Counted from the first letter of the stretch, positions 44,589 to 52,686 are shown. The stretch: DNA of 64,000 nt from Nitrospinaceae bacterium (GCA_029261405.1 JAJDBK010000046.1:25249-89248); one strand, 5' to 3'. Program-made: numbers and translations. The notes: generated from the letters alone by a model not told the origin.

Positions 44589-45266
44589 ATGAAACAAGCC
44601 AGAGAACTGTTTACAGAAGAAGATAAAAAAAAGATCGCAGAAGCGGTCGCAAAAGCGGAAGAGAAAACATCGGGCGAGATAGTCCCGGTGGCGGCTACCG
44701 TATCGGGCCGATACGACCGGGCCGAGGATATCGTTGGCGCTCTGACAGCCATTATTATCCTGGGCGTTGCCTACCTCTGCTCATGCGGCGGATCGGGCGA
44801 ATGGGTGGAGGGTCAACAACATGGTGGCCCCGGTTTTATCGCGACCGCATTCATTCTCCTGATCGGGTTTCCTTTGGGCGCAGTGGCGGCCACCATGTAC
44901 CCTGTGTTGAGAAGACCATTTATCCCGGAGACAGAAAAACAGCAGGAGGTGGAACGACAGGCTGGAGAAGCTTTCCACCGGTTCAGACTCCGTAGCACGG
45001 AAGGCTCCACAGGTATCCTGATCTACGTCTCGATGGAGGAGCGGATGGTGCGTATATTGGGTGATGATGCCATAAGCGAAAAACTGAACCAGTCGCATTG
45101 GGAGGAGGTCTGCGCACTCGTGACAGGCGAACTTCGCGAAGAGCGATACGCCGACGCTTTCATAAAAGGAATAGAACGAGCCGGAGAACTACTTGCGGAA
45201 CATTTCCCAATAGAACCGGGAGATACAAACGAACTACCGAACGAACTGAAATTTATAGATTCGTAA
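44589..45266 (+). CDS. TPM-domain membrane protein with predicted membrane helices
   Basis: A 225-residue protein paired with the YgcG-like gene. It starts with a helical region (EDKKKIAEAVAKAEEKTSGEI), then has two membrane segments at about residues 50-65 and 82-105. A soluble TPM-like domain follows, with AFHRFRLRSTEGSTGILIYVS and RMVRILGDDAISEKL. It lacks a cleaved signal peptide. The two genes are probably translated from one message and may form a hetero-complex (inference). A long hairpin lies just after it. Confidence 0.83.
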   Translation: MKQARELFTEEDKKKIAEAVAKAEEKTSGEIVPVAATVSGRYDRAEDIVGALTAIIILGVAYLCSCGGSGEWVEGQQHGGPGFIATAFILLIGFPLGAVAATMYPVLRRPFIPETEKQQEVERQAGEAFHRFRLRSTEGSTGILIYVSMEERMVRILGDDAISEKLNQSHWEEVCALVTGELREERYADAFIKGIERAGELLAEHFPIEPGDTNELPNELKFIDS

Positions 45267-45282
45267 GCACCGATTTGTGAAA

Positions 45283-45340
45283 GGAATATCGTTGGCTTTA
45301 TATGTCTATCTATACGGACAGAATTTAGCCAACATATTCC
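45283..45340. repeat. 58-nt near-perfect hairpin downstream of the TPM genes
   Basis: GGAATATCGTTGGCT (45283-45297) and AGCCAACATATTCC (45327-45340) are inverted repeats, 14 bp with a single bulged C. Inside, TGTC and GACA can extend the pairing around a 10-base loop. There is no U-run on either strand immediately after the stem, so it is not a classic terminator. It lies at the junction between normal-GC genes and the AT-rich DUF4365 gene. Confidence 0.7.
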
Positions 45341-45399
45341 CGCATACAATACATTTGCGGTAGCGTGACCATCCACACGAGGATCCACTTGGGGAATCC

Positions 45400-46329
45400 A
45401 TGATGATAAGAACAAAAGCACGTGTTGCTCAACATATCATGGAAAATGAATCCATTCAGATTCTAACTAAAAGTTTTCCCAAAGAATGGGTTTTACGTGA
45501 ATACAAACCTGACTATGGGATTGATATTTCTGTTGAGGTATTTGGGAGAAAACTAAAACAAGAACCTGATGATGGTAATTATTACAGCCTTGGGGAAATG
45601 TTTTTTATCCAAGCTAAATCCGTGAAAAAGGCAGAAATTAAGACGATATCTGTCCCCGACTTAATGAATGTTGAAAAGGAATACACTGTTGCATCGACGA
45701 ATAAGAAAAAGATCGATGTCCTTGGATTTCGAATTGAAACAACCGAATTATCGACCATACATTCAATGGGAGCTGGGACGCCTGTCTTACTTTTTCTAAT
45801 TGATATTTCAAGCAAACGAATATTTTATCTTTGCCTTAATGACTGCATTGACAAAGTCATTCTCCCCATCAAACCAGCTTTCCACAACCAAACGACTTTG
45901 ACAATCTATATACCAATAAAGAACGAAATTACAGATAATGAGCACTCCTTATATCCTATACGTTTTTACGCCAAGCGTTCAAAGTACTATGCACTGTTCT
46001 TGAAATTCGTTTATCAAAGGAATGAACTTAAATATTCGCTATCTCGAAAGCGTGTTCTATATTTCATTGATGTCATTTTACGGAATAGCATATGGAATGA
46101 CATGGGTAATTGGGGATTGTTCTCTGTCTACTATGAAAAACTTATGAACATGAAGAGTAGGCTACTAAAAACAAAAAAACTATCCGGTATTGATGAAATT
46201 GAAATAAGAGCTTTGTGGGATGGGCTGGCTTGCGCAGGTAATACTTACGAAGAATTATGCAGGGAAATGTATTTACCAACATACCGTAGCACTGAAATTA
46301 CTACATACTGTCATCTTCACAATGATTAA
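45400..46329 (+). CDS. DUF4365 domain protein, predicted PD-(D/E)XK nuclease fold, AT-rich
   Basis: A 309-residue soluble protein. The first 150 residues match the DUF4365 pattern: REYKPDYGIDISVEVFG followed by GEMFFIQAKSVKK. Its Asp and Gln-x-Lys residues fit the core of a PD-(D/E)XK nuclease-like fold. The remainder is Lys/Tyr-rich with no recognised domain. Base composition is clearly more AT-rich than its neighbours, with many AAA and ATT codons, which suggests recent acquisition. Homologues turn up in defence and mobile regions, but no partner gene is visible here. The ribosome site is weak. Confidence 0.75.
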   Translation: MMIRTKARVAQHIMENESIQILTKSFPKEWVLREYKPDYGIDISVEVFGRKLKQEPDDGNYYSLGEMFFIQAKSVKKAEIKTISVPDLMNVEKEYTVASTNKKKIDVLGFRIETTELSTIHSMGAGTPVLLFLIDISSKRIFYLCLNDCIDKVILPIKPAFHNQTTLTIYIPIKNEITDNEHSLYPIRFYAKRSKYYALFLKFVYQRNELKYSLSRKRVLYFIDVILRNSIWNDMGNWGLFSVYYEKLMNMKSRLLKTKKLSGIDEIEIRALWDGLACAGNTYEELCREMYLPTYRSTEITTYCHLHND

Positions 46330-46340
46330 TACTATGATAG

Positions 46341-46381
46341 AAAAAAAAGGCGCGGAGCTTTGATGGCCCCGCGCCTTTTTT
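46341..46381. terminator. Bidirectional rho-independent terminator
   Basis: A-run, GGCGCGG, loop of about 12 bases, CCGCGCC, T-run. The stem AAAAAAGGCGCGG/CCGCGCCTTTTTT is symmetrical, so it can stop transcription from both the DUF4365 gene (plus) and the carboxylase gene (minus), which converge here. Confidence 0.93.
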
Positions 46382-46391
46382 ATAGATAAAA

Positions 46392-48152
46392 TCAGCCGAT
46401 AGTCAGCAGTATGTCTCCGGCGTTGATTGCGTCGCCCTCTTTTACGCCTATCGACTGGATCGTTCCACCTCTTGGCGCCACGACATCGGTCTCCATCTTC
46501 ATCGCTTCGAGGATAAAGAGAAGATCGCCTGCGGCGACCTGCTGGCCCACCTGGCATTTTATTTTCCAGACCGACCCGGAGAGGGGTGACGGGAAAGCCT
46601 CTCCACTTCCTCCGGTAGCCGCTGGCGCTGGCGTAGCTGATGGAGCCGGCGCGCTGGCGGTCGGGGTGTCGGTAGCGACCGCAGGCGCCACACCATCCAT
46701 TTCGTCCACCTGCACGTCGTACGATTTTCCGTTCACCGTTACCTTGAACATATTCGTTGGCTCTGCGCCTTTGGCGGGGGCTGGAGCCGCCTCCACTGTT
46801 TTGAAAACCTCGTCGGAGGGTGTTCCCCGTTTTGCCAGATATTTATCGGCCACCTGCGGGAAGAGGGCGAAGATTATGACATCCTCATCCTTGGTGGCTT
46901 TATCTTTCACCTCTTCTTTAAGTTTCTCCCATTCCGGTTCCAGAAGATCGGCCGGGCGCACGGTAATGCAGGCTTCTTCCCCGCATACTTTCGCCTTAAG
47001 GTCAGGGTCGAGGGTACCGGGCAGTTTGCCGTAGTTACCCTCCACCAACGCTTTGGTCTCTTTCGAGATAACCTTGTATCGGCCCATCAGCACGTTCAAA
47101 ACCGCCTGGGTTCCAACGATCTGCGATGTGGGGGTGACAAGCGGTGGGTATCCAAGATCTTTTCTGGTTTTCGGAAGCTCTTCCAAAACTTCCGGGAGCC
47201 GGTCGTATGCGTTCTGCTGTTTAAGCTGTGATTCAAGGTTCGAGATCATTCCACCCGGAACCTGTGATTTCAATATGTTGACATCCACGCCGGTGAACGC
47301 CGACTCGAAAGCGGAATACTCTTTGCGTATCCCGGCGAAATATTCCTGGATTTCGAGGAGCCGATCCATGTCCAGGCCGGTATCGTGATCGGTTCCTTTA
47401 AGAGCCGCCACAATGGTCTCTGTCGGGCTGTGACTCGTTCCCATGGATAGGGAGGAGATCGCCGTATCGACGATATCCACACCCGCCTCAATCGCTTTTG
47501 TTATGGTCATCAGGGCGAAACCCGATGTTGTGTGGCAGTGCAGATGGATCGGAATTTTTACGCTTTCCTTGATGGAGGATATCAGCTCGAAAGCCTGATA
47601 CGGTCCCAGCAGACCCGCCATATCCTTGATGCAGATAGAGTGGCAACCCATATCCTCCAGCCGTTTACCCAAGTCGATGAACATCTGGGTGGTATGCACC
47701 GGACTTGTGGTATACGACATGGCGCCCTGGGCGTGTTTGCCGTTTTTTATCACACGTTTGGTGGTGGTTTCGATATTGCGCAGGTCGTTTAATGCGTCGA
47801 AGATGCGGAAGACGTCGATCCCAGCGTCGCACGAAAGATCGACAAACTTTTCGGCAAGGTCGTCGGCGTAGTGACGGTAGCCCACCAGATTTTGCCCCCG
47901 CAGGAGCATCTGGAACGGAGTATTCGGCATGACCTTCTTCAAGGCCCTTACCCGCTCCCACGGATCTTCGTTTAAAAACCTTATGCACGAATCGAAAGTG
48001 GCCCCACCCCACATCTCCAGGGACCAGTAGCCCACCTTGTCGAGTTTCTCGGCGATGGGTAGCATATGCTCGGTCTTCATTCTGGTGGCGAGCAGGGATT
48101 GATGCGCGTCGCGCAGAGCCAGTTCAGTAATTTTCAGCGGTTTAACAGCCAT
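46392..48152 (-). CDS. Biotin-dependent carboxylase/decarboxylase subunit OadA/PycB
   Basis: A 586-residue protein with a carboxyltransferase domain at about residues 1-460 and a biotinyl domain at the C-terminus. Motifs are ELALRDAHQSLLATRM, MWGGATFDSCIRFL, MLLRGQNLVGYRHYAD, KDMAGLLGP and HLHCHTTSGFA. These fit pyruvate carboxylase subunit B or the oxaloacetate decarboxylase alpha subunit. The biotin Lys is in FILEAMKMETDV, after an Ala/Pro-rich linker. OadB, OadG and the biotin carboxylase subunit are not adjacent, so the sodium pump and the anaplerotic form cannot be told apart here. It is monocistronic in view. Confidence 0.93.
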   Translation of the reverse strand: MAVKPLKITELALRDAHQSLLATRMKTEHMLPIAEKLDKVGYWSLEMWGGATFDSCIRFLNEDPWERVRALKKVMPNTPFQMLLRGQNLVGYRHYADDLAEKFVDLSCDAGIDVFRIFDALNDLRNIETTTKRVIKNGKHAQGAMSYTTSPVHTTQMFIDLGKRLEDMGCHSICIKDMAGLLGPYQAFELISSIKESVKIPIHLHCHTTSGFALMTITKAIEAGVDIVDTAISSLSMGTSHSPTETIVAALKGTDHDTGLDMDRLLEIQEYFAGIRKEYSAFESAFTGVDVNILKSQVPGGMISNLESQLKQQNAYDRLPEVLEELPKTRKDLGYPPLVTPTSQIVGTQAVLNVLMGRYKVISKETKALVEGNYGKLPGTLDPDLKAKVCGEEACITVRPADLLEPEWEKLKEEVKDKATKDEDVIIFALFPQVADKYLAKRGTPSDEVFKTVEAAPAPAKGAEPTNMFKVTVNGKSYDVQVDEMDGVAPAVATDTPTASAPAPSATPAPAATGGSGEAFPSPLSGSVWKIKCQVGQQVAAGDLLFILEAMKMETDVVAPRGGTIQSIGVKEGDAINAGDILLTIG

Positions 48153-48366
48153 GATCTTGTTTCCAATTTAAGCTTAAGATTTACCCGGATTCAGTCCAAA
48201 AAGTATCGCACAAGCCAAAGGTGTGACGCAATCGGTCTTTTTCGCCAGTGGGCGGGAGTGTACTGATTTTATAGTCTGAATGGGGGGAACGGTTGTTTTA
48301 CCCTTTGAGAATCGTTTTGTAATCCGACGGAGTGGTTATTAAGATAACGTGAGTTAATACAGATAC

Positions 48367-48384
48367 TTGAGTGACATCACTTAA
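48367..48384. promoter_or_regulatory. Inverted repeat TTGAGTGA-CA-TCACTTAA, possible Crp/Fnr-type site
   Basis: An 18-bp dyad with 8-bp arms that match at 7 of 8 positions. Its centre is about 63 bases upstream of the start site predicted from the promoter at 48404-48432. That is a usual distance for a class I activator. Crp/Fnr-family sites have TGA or TTGA arms like this one, but the spacer is shorter than the canonical form, so the factor is unknown. Confidence 0.4.
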
Positions 48385-48403
48385 TTAACAGCATTAATAG
48401 CTC

Positions 48404-48432
48404 TTGACAAATTCTCGATTCGAGTCGATAAT
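48404..48432 (+). promoter_or_regulatory. Strong sigma70 promoter with an internal palindrome
   Basis: A perfect -35 TTGACA (48404-48409) and near-perfect -10 GATAAT (48427-48432) with a 17-base spacer. Within the spacer lies CTCGATTCGAG (48414-48424), a perfect dyad around one central base, which could be an operator for a repressor that blocks polymerase. This is the best promoter match noticed in the window. It drives the cytochrome-porin gene with a leader of about 85 bases. Confidence 0.75.
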
Positions 48433-48524
48433 ACTGAGGCTGATTATTGCATATAGCCGTAACGAAAAAGCAGGTATCAGGTCATTTCGTAACATCTTCC
48501 TGATGACCGGTCAGAAGAGAATAT

Positions 48525-49481
48525 ATGTTGGTTAAAAGAATCGAGGCTTTCACACTGATAGCCCTCGTTGCGTTTGCAACGACCGCCACAGCCTTGCCGA
48601 CCTTTGCCCGACATGAGGGGATATCCTGTCTTAGCTGTCATGCAAGCAAGGGTCTTCATACAAGCGATCTCGTTACACCGCAAATCACAGCAACTCCCTA
48701 CTCAAGTTATGTGGCGCCGCTCCTCGAAGACGGTATAAAAGCCGGAATAACCGTTGTTCCCGAATCTTCAGGTAGATTTCTGGAGCAGGCGGCGGGAAAC
48801 GACCTCCCGGAGAATAGCGAAAAGGTCAGAGGCGTATTCCTTACACCGAAAGAGGATGAAGGGAGAAACTTAAGCGGCCTGACAGGCTATCTCGGCTGGA
48901 ACGCCTACAGCGCCAGCATCGGTCTGTTCAACAAGGCAAGCGCCCCCCAGAGTGAAAAATATTCTGATCCGTCGTTCTGGTACAGGTTCGCATTCGCGCC
49001 AAGGCTTGGCGAAGGGTTCGGGGTGACAATGGCTATTTTTGGTGAAGTCAGCCAGGCCGGAACCGTTGACAACAACAGAACAAGAATGGATTCCATCGCA
49101 GAGCCTGAGTCGTTCGGACTCGACGCCCAGGTCAACGGTCAGATCGGTAGTGTCAACCTCGACTTCAAAACGATGTACCTGAACGTCGGGGAGAACTCAC
49201 GGTTTAAAGGTGAGAACGGCCTGTTATCGGAAGTTACCGATGGTTTTTCCGCGACGGCGAAAATCGGCGTAGAAAGAGTTTTTGGTCTGTCAGCGGCCTA
49301 CAGAACATATAAAGGCAAAATTGGCGAGACAGAAGCGAATGAAAATATAGCAAGTGTCGGCGCCTGGCTAAATATTAACGAAAGCGTAACCATGGAGTCG
49401 AAATATACCAACTTCGGAGCCGACGACAATTTCGTTACTTACGATTCTCTATTCTCGCTTCTTTTCATGGCCAACTTCTGA
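48525..49481 (+). CDS. Monoheme cytochrome-porin, small Cyc2-like protein
   Basis: A 318-residue outer-membrane protein. The signal peptide spans residues 1-23 or so. It is followed by ALPTFARHEGISCLSCH, which matches the Cyc2-type layout AxPxFARxxGxxCxxCH, with heme Cys35, Cys38 and His39. After a linker, residues about 90-318 are alternating strands with aromatic ends (YLGWNAYSASIGLF, FWYRFAFAPRLG) and a C-terminal LLFMANF, a terminal Phe that marks a barrel. Cyc2 proteins of iron-oxidising bacteria are fused monoheme cytochrome-porins of about 400-500 residues; this one is shorter. Electron transfer across the outer membrane is an inference. It faces the metal operon at 12 bases. Confidence 0.8.
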   Translation: MLVKRIEAFTLIALVAFATTATALPTFARHEGISCLSCHASKGLHTSDLVTPQITATPYSSYVAPLLEDGIKAGITVVPESSGRFLEQAAGNDLPENSEKVRGVFLTPKEDEGRNLSGLTGYLGWNAYSASIGLFNKASAPQSEKYSDPSFWYRFAFAPRLGEGFGVTMAIFGEVSQAGTVDNNRTRMDSIAEPESFGLDAQVNGQIGSVNLDFKTMYLNVGENSRFKGENGLLSEVTDGFSATAKIGVERVFGLSAAYRTYKGKIGETEANENIASVGAWLNINESVTMESKYTNFGADDNFVTYDSLFSLLFMANF

Positions 49482-49493
49482 TCCTGTCTGTCA

Positions 49494-49766
49494 CTACTCC
49501 CTTGCATGTTCGTTCAGGTAAACAAGTAGTTGAGCCTCCTCTTTTTCTGAAAGGGGTGTCATCTCCCTGGTCTCCATTCTTTTTCGCATGATCTTCAGAA
49601 CAATTTTCCACTGTGATATTTTCAGCGATTTCACCTCGGGACGTTGATGGCAGACTTCCGCACATACATTATTCATGATGGTCTCACCCTCCTGAATGTC
49701 ATTGGCGAAACAGGGTGTGACCAGACTGACCGCAAGAATGATGGTTGACAATGGGTTTCTCATCAT
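49494..49766 (-). CDS. Small periplasmic c-type cytochrome with CxxxCH motif
   Basis: A 90-residue secreted protein. The signal peptide ends at VTPCFA. It contains NNVCAEVCHQRPEV, in which the two cysteines are separated by three residues (CAEVCH), then W and V spacing and a distal Met in MTPLSEKEEAQLLVYL, which is the usual sixth-ligand region of class I cytochromes. CxxxCH heme attachment is known but rare. The start overlaps the preceding redoxin gene stop (ATGATGAG context). It ends the minus-strand operon. Confidence 0.7.
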   Translation of the reverse strand: MMRNPLSTIILAVSLVTPCFANDIQEGETIMNNVCAEVCHQRPEVKSLKISQWKIVLKIMRKRMETREMTPLSEKEEAQLLVYLNEHARE

Positions 49767-50311
49767 AGCGCCTCCAATATTCCTCTAAGCTCGTTTCCGG
49801 TCTTGTAATCCTCATTCATCAATATTTTTCCGGACGAGTCTATGACGACCGTTGTTCCCATGGTTCCGTGGTATTGGTTCGTAACTCCCATGTCAGCGTC
49901 GGCGATGATGGTGAACGGGCTGTTGTTCCGGTAGCCACTGGCGCTAGCGGAGGTTTTCGCATTTTCTACCGAGCCGGATACAAAATCGACCACAACAAAA
50001 AGCGCGTTGTCAAAATCGGGGGCCACGCTCGACTTGAGATGACTCATGTGACTGTCGCAGATAGGACACCACATGGTGAAATAGAGAACAACCGCGTCGT
50101 ATTCTGTAAGCTTTGCATACAGGTTAAAGGGTGAATTGTCTATATCGGGAAGGGTGAAATCGTTCGTAGTGATACTATCTTGCGAACCGGCGTCAGCGGT
50201 GTTGGTATCGACCCGTTTATCCTCCCCGGAGGCGCGCATATCATCCATGGTCTCACCACATGCGCCGATCATCAGGGCCAGCGTCAGTATCAGAAATCTA
50301 GCGAAATACAT
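49763..50311 (-). CDS. TlpA-like redoxin lipoprotein
   Basis: A 182-residue lipoprotein: lipobox LALMIGACGE, an Asp/Ser-rich linker, then a thioredoxin-fold domain from about residue 50. The active-site motif is FTMWCPICDSH (WCxxC), with FVVVDFV and a cis-Pro region GTMGTTVVIDSSGKIL, in which cis-Pro is replaced by Thr. That is unusual for a thioredoxin fold and may change specificity. It could handle cytochrome cysteines or copper ligands in the periplasm. It overlaps its upstream neighbour by 14 bases. Confidence 0.83.
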   Translation of the reverse strand: MYFARFLILTLALMIGACGETMDDMRASGEDKRVDTNTADAGSQDSITTNDFTLPDIDNSPFNLYAKLTEYDAVVLYFTMWCPICDSHMSHLKSSVAPDFDNALFVVVDFVSGSVENAKTSASASGYRNNSPFTIIADADMGVTNQYHGTMGTTVVIDSSGKILMNEDYKTGNELRGILEAL

Positions 50312-51278
50312 GGGTTACCCCTACGGTTACGATATCTGTGACGGGGAAACTTTCGCCCCAGTTATCTTGTTGAATGGCGTGGTTATAGTTGAGCTTGTAG
50401 ATCCAGTCCTTGTCGAAGGATGAAAAAGCCAGTGTGAATGCGACCGATCTTTTACGCAAACCTGTAGCCGGGTCGGAGTCTCCATTAATGGTTCCACTAT
50501 TTTCTTTGAGGTCGGAATATGCAAGCGTCCCCGTAAGGGTGTTCATCGATTCCATAAAGTGGGTATAACCTCCCGATAGTGTCATCAGGCTCCTGTCTCC
50601 AGCGTCTTTCTGATACGGCTCCACATAACTTCCATACTCACGGTTTACCGGTCTCTCAAAATGAATACCGTAACTGTAGAGGAGTGAAACGTTCCATGGA
50701 TAGATGGTCTTGTCCATTAACAGCGACGCGTCGAGCCGGTATAACCCGCGTCCGGTTACATCGAAACTGCTTGATACCCCATCGTAGGGTGAAACTCCCG
50801 TAGGTGTGGTGAGGGACGTTCCGAGATAGATGGCCGGTTTCAAGTCGGACAGTTTCTTAACTTTCCAAAGGCAGAGCACATCATCGAATGTTTCGTACCA
50901 GAGGCTTATGACGGTGTCCCCCACCCCGCTGTTTTCTGAATTTGAGTTTGCATACTTGTTCTGGTTACGCACCACCGGAACCACCAGACTCGCCTGCCAA
51001 CGGGACGCTAACCGTCTGGCGTACCCCAGGTTGAGACGGTATTGCCTAAGATCGGATCCGGGTGGGTCTGTGAGGTATTTTCCATCCTTGTCCCAATATC
51101 CGTAATACTTTTCCGAATCGACAGAGATGTCGATCATCGATTTGGCGAATTTTGGCAATATAAGGGATGAAGAGGAGCCGCCACCACAACAGGAGGCGGC
51201 GAAAGCGTCTGGCGCCAGAGCAAAGGCGGCCCCCATTGCGAGGGCCGCCACTATGGCGGAGTTGAATAAAATTCTCAT
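50298..51278 (-). CDS. Outer-membrane barrel protein with N-terminal CCGGG motif
   Basis: A 326-residue protein. The signal peptide ends APDAFA, and the mature N-terminus begins ASCCGGGSSSSLILP. After that comes a beta-strand pattern with YRLNLGYARRLASRWQASL, FDVTGRGLYRLDASLLM and a C-terminal VTVGVTHVFR. The pattern fits a transporter-like barrel. The twin-cysteine start may bind a metal or be modified. It lies between the Met-rich lipoprotein and the redoxin. Confidence 0.75.
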   Translation of the reverse strand: MRILFNSAIVAALAMGAAFALAPDAFAASCCGGGSSSSLILPKFAKSMIDISVDSEKYYGYWDKDGKYLTDPPGSDLRQYRLNLGYARRLASRWQASLVVPVVRNQNKYANSNSENSGVGDTVISLWYETFDDVLCLWKVKKLSDLKPAIYLGTSLTTPTGVSPYDGVSSSFDVTGRGLYRLDASLLMDKTIYPWNVSLLYSYGIHFERPVNREYGSYVEPYQKDAGDRSLMTLSGGYTHFMESMNTLTGTLAYSDLKENSGTINGDSDPATGLRKRSVAFTLAFSSFDKDWIYKLNYNHAIQQDNWGESFPVTDIVTVGVTHVFR

Positions 51279-51292
51279 TCCGCTGTTCCCGG

Positions 51293-52168
51293 TTACATCG
51301 ACATCGAAGATCCGGGGGTGACGCTAAAAGTCTGGTAGGCGTTCTCCCCGGATGCGGTGGCGCCATCTGTGCTGTACTGAACACCGTTGACTGCAAGCTT
51401 CACGAGAATGGTTCCCTGAACCCCGTCAACCATACCGTCGAGACCTGAGATTGAGAACATACCTCCACCCATCTGGGTCATGGTCCACCAGGTGGCGCCG
51501 TTGTCGGAGGAGGCTTCGATAGTCACACCTGAAATAGCCATTTCATGGCTACCAGCATCGTGCAGGGTTTGCCCGGTGTAGACCGGTGGGTGGCTCATCA
51601 TGCTGTCCCTTGTCGCGAGGTAAACTTCAAACAGGTTATCCTGCATGGAACCGCCGCACGACTCGAGAAAAATAAAATAACTTCGAGTTTCGGGGCCTAG
51701 CATTCCGGCGAACTGATCTGAGTCGTTCTTGAGCGTTACTTTGGTGGTATCACCCATAGACATCATAACTTCCGGGTAGTGGGAGGCCATCTGGTCGCCC
51801 ACAGTAACATCGACATGCCATGTTCCCATGCTCATTCCGTTCATGGTGGAGGACATCAGGTAGTAGATTTCAACGGTGTAGCTACCGTCCCCGTTGTCGG
51901 TCACTTCACTCATAGGTGTGGAATGGTTCTTCGTCTCCATCTCCATCCACGTTGATACAGCCGGACCTAATCCGGCAATACCATTACCGCTACTGTCTGC
52001 GATGGTGAACGATATAACCGATCTCCCTTCAGCCTGCATCGAGTCTTCAGAGAAGGTTATGGTGTAAGCGGAGGCTCCAGAGCTATCCGAATCGCTCGAA
52101 CTTCCTCCACCGCAAGCGCCCAAAAAGAGAGCCAGGGTTATAAACGCTAAATTAAAATTTCTGAACAC
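51293..52168 (-). CDS. Met-rich lipoprotein, FixH/YtkA-like
   Basis: A lipoprotein with GTG start at 52168 (GGAG 10 bases upstream) and lipobox LFLGACGGG, followed by a Ser/Asp-rich stretch. Two beta-sandwich-like parts follow: FSEDSMQAEGRSVISFTI and WHVDVTVGDQMASHYPEV in the first, and SGVTIEASSDNGATWWTM in the second. Methionine is abundant (YYLMSSTMNGMSMGTW), a common copper-binding feature. The longer in-frame start at 52285 overlaps the Csp gene and would bury the lipobox. The length from this start is 291 residues. The link to copper is inferred from composition and neighbours. Confidence 0.72.
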   Translation of the reverse strand: MFRNFNLAFITLALFLGACGGGSSSDSDSSGASAYTITFSEDSMQAEGRSVISFTIADSSGNGIAGLGPAVSTWMEMETKNHSTPMSEVTDNGDGSYTVEIYYLMSSTMNGMSMGTWHVDVTVGDQMASHYPEVMMSMGDTTKVTLKNDSDQFAGMLGPETRSYFIFLESCGGSMQDNLFEVYLATRDSMMSHPPVYTGQTLHDAGSHEMAISGVTIEASSDNGATWWTMTQMGGGMFSISGLDGMVDGVQGTILVKLAVNGVQYSTDGATASGENAYQTFSVTPGSSMSM

Positions 52169-52251
52169 TGTATATATACTCCAGATTATCGGACGGTCAT
52201 GCGACCTGATCGCAGAAAGTCGTCCGAATTTTTTAGTTTTTAAACCGCAAT

Positions 52252-52686
52252 TTACGCGGCGATTTTCTTGCATTCCGTTGCGCATTTAACACAAGCGTCG
52301 GCGCACGCCTTGCACAAGGCGTGATCCTTCTCATGTTTGCGACACTCTTTCTCGCAAGCGTTGCAGAATTCGATGGAGAGAGCGGCCACCTGCTTGAGTC
52401 TTTTTGATTTCGAGTTGGCCAACTGAGCCAACGCCGTACACATGGCGTTAAGTTCGATAACGCTCATGGCGCACTCGGCGAAGCCCGGTACCTGAAAGTT
52501 CTCGAGGCAGTGCTGGATGCACGCCTGACCCGTGTTTACACAATCAAGAGCGGTCTGGCTTATCTTGTTCGGGCCGGTTGTATGACCCATATGACTGTGG
52601 TCCCCGGCGAAAGCGGTTCCTGTCATGACAGCCCCGGCTGTAACAGCCAAGGTTCCCATTCCTGCAATCATTTCACGTCTATTCAT
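52252..52686 (-). CDS. Exported four-helix copper storage protein (Csp1-like), 13 cysteines
   Basis: A 144-residue protein with a twin-arginine style signal (MNRREMIAGMGTLAVTAGA). The mature part is a helical bundle with 13 cysteines, many as CxxxC pairs: CVNTGQACIQHC, FCNACEKEC and LCKACADACVKCATEC. Csp1 proteins, which store Cu(I) inside a four-helix bundle, also have 13 cysteines. A His/Met segment (DHSHMGHTTG) follows the signal. ATG 52686 has GGAGGAA just upstream. It is the second gene of the operon. Confidence 0.9.
   Translation of the reverse strand: MNRREMIAGMGTLAVTAGAVMTGTAFAGDHSHMGHTTGPNKISQTALDCVNTGQACIQHCLENFQVPGFAECAMSVIELNAMCTALAQLANSKSKRLKQVAALSIEFCNACEKECRKHEKDHALCKACADACVKCATECKKIAA

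Noticed and set aside
45400..46329. Prophage or plasmid segment
   Set aside because: A single AT-rich gene without integrase, replication or structural genes is not enough.
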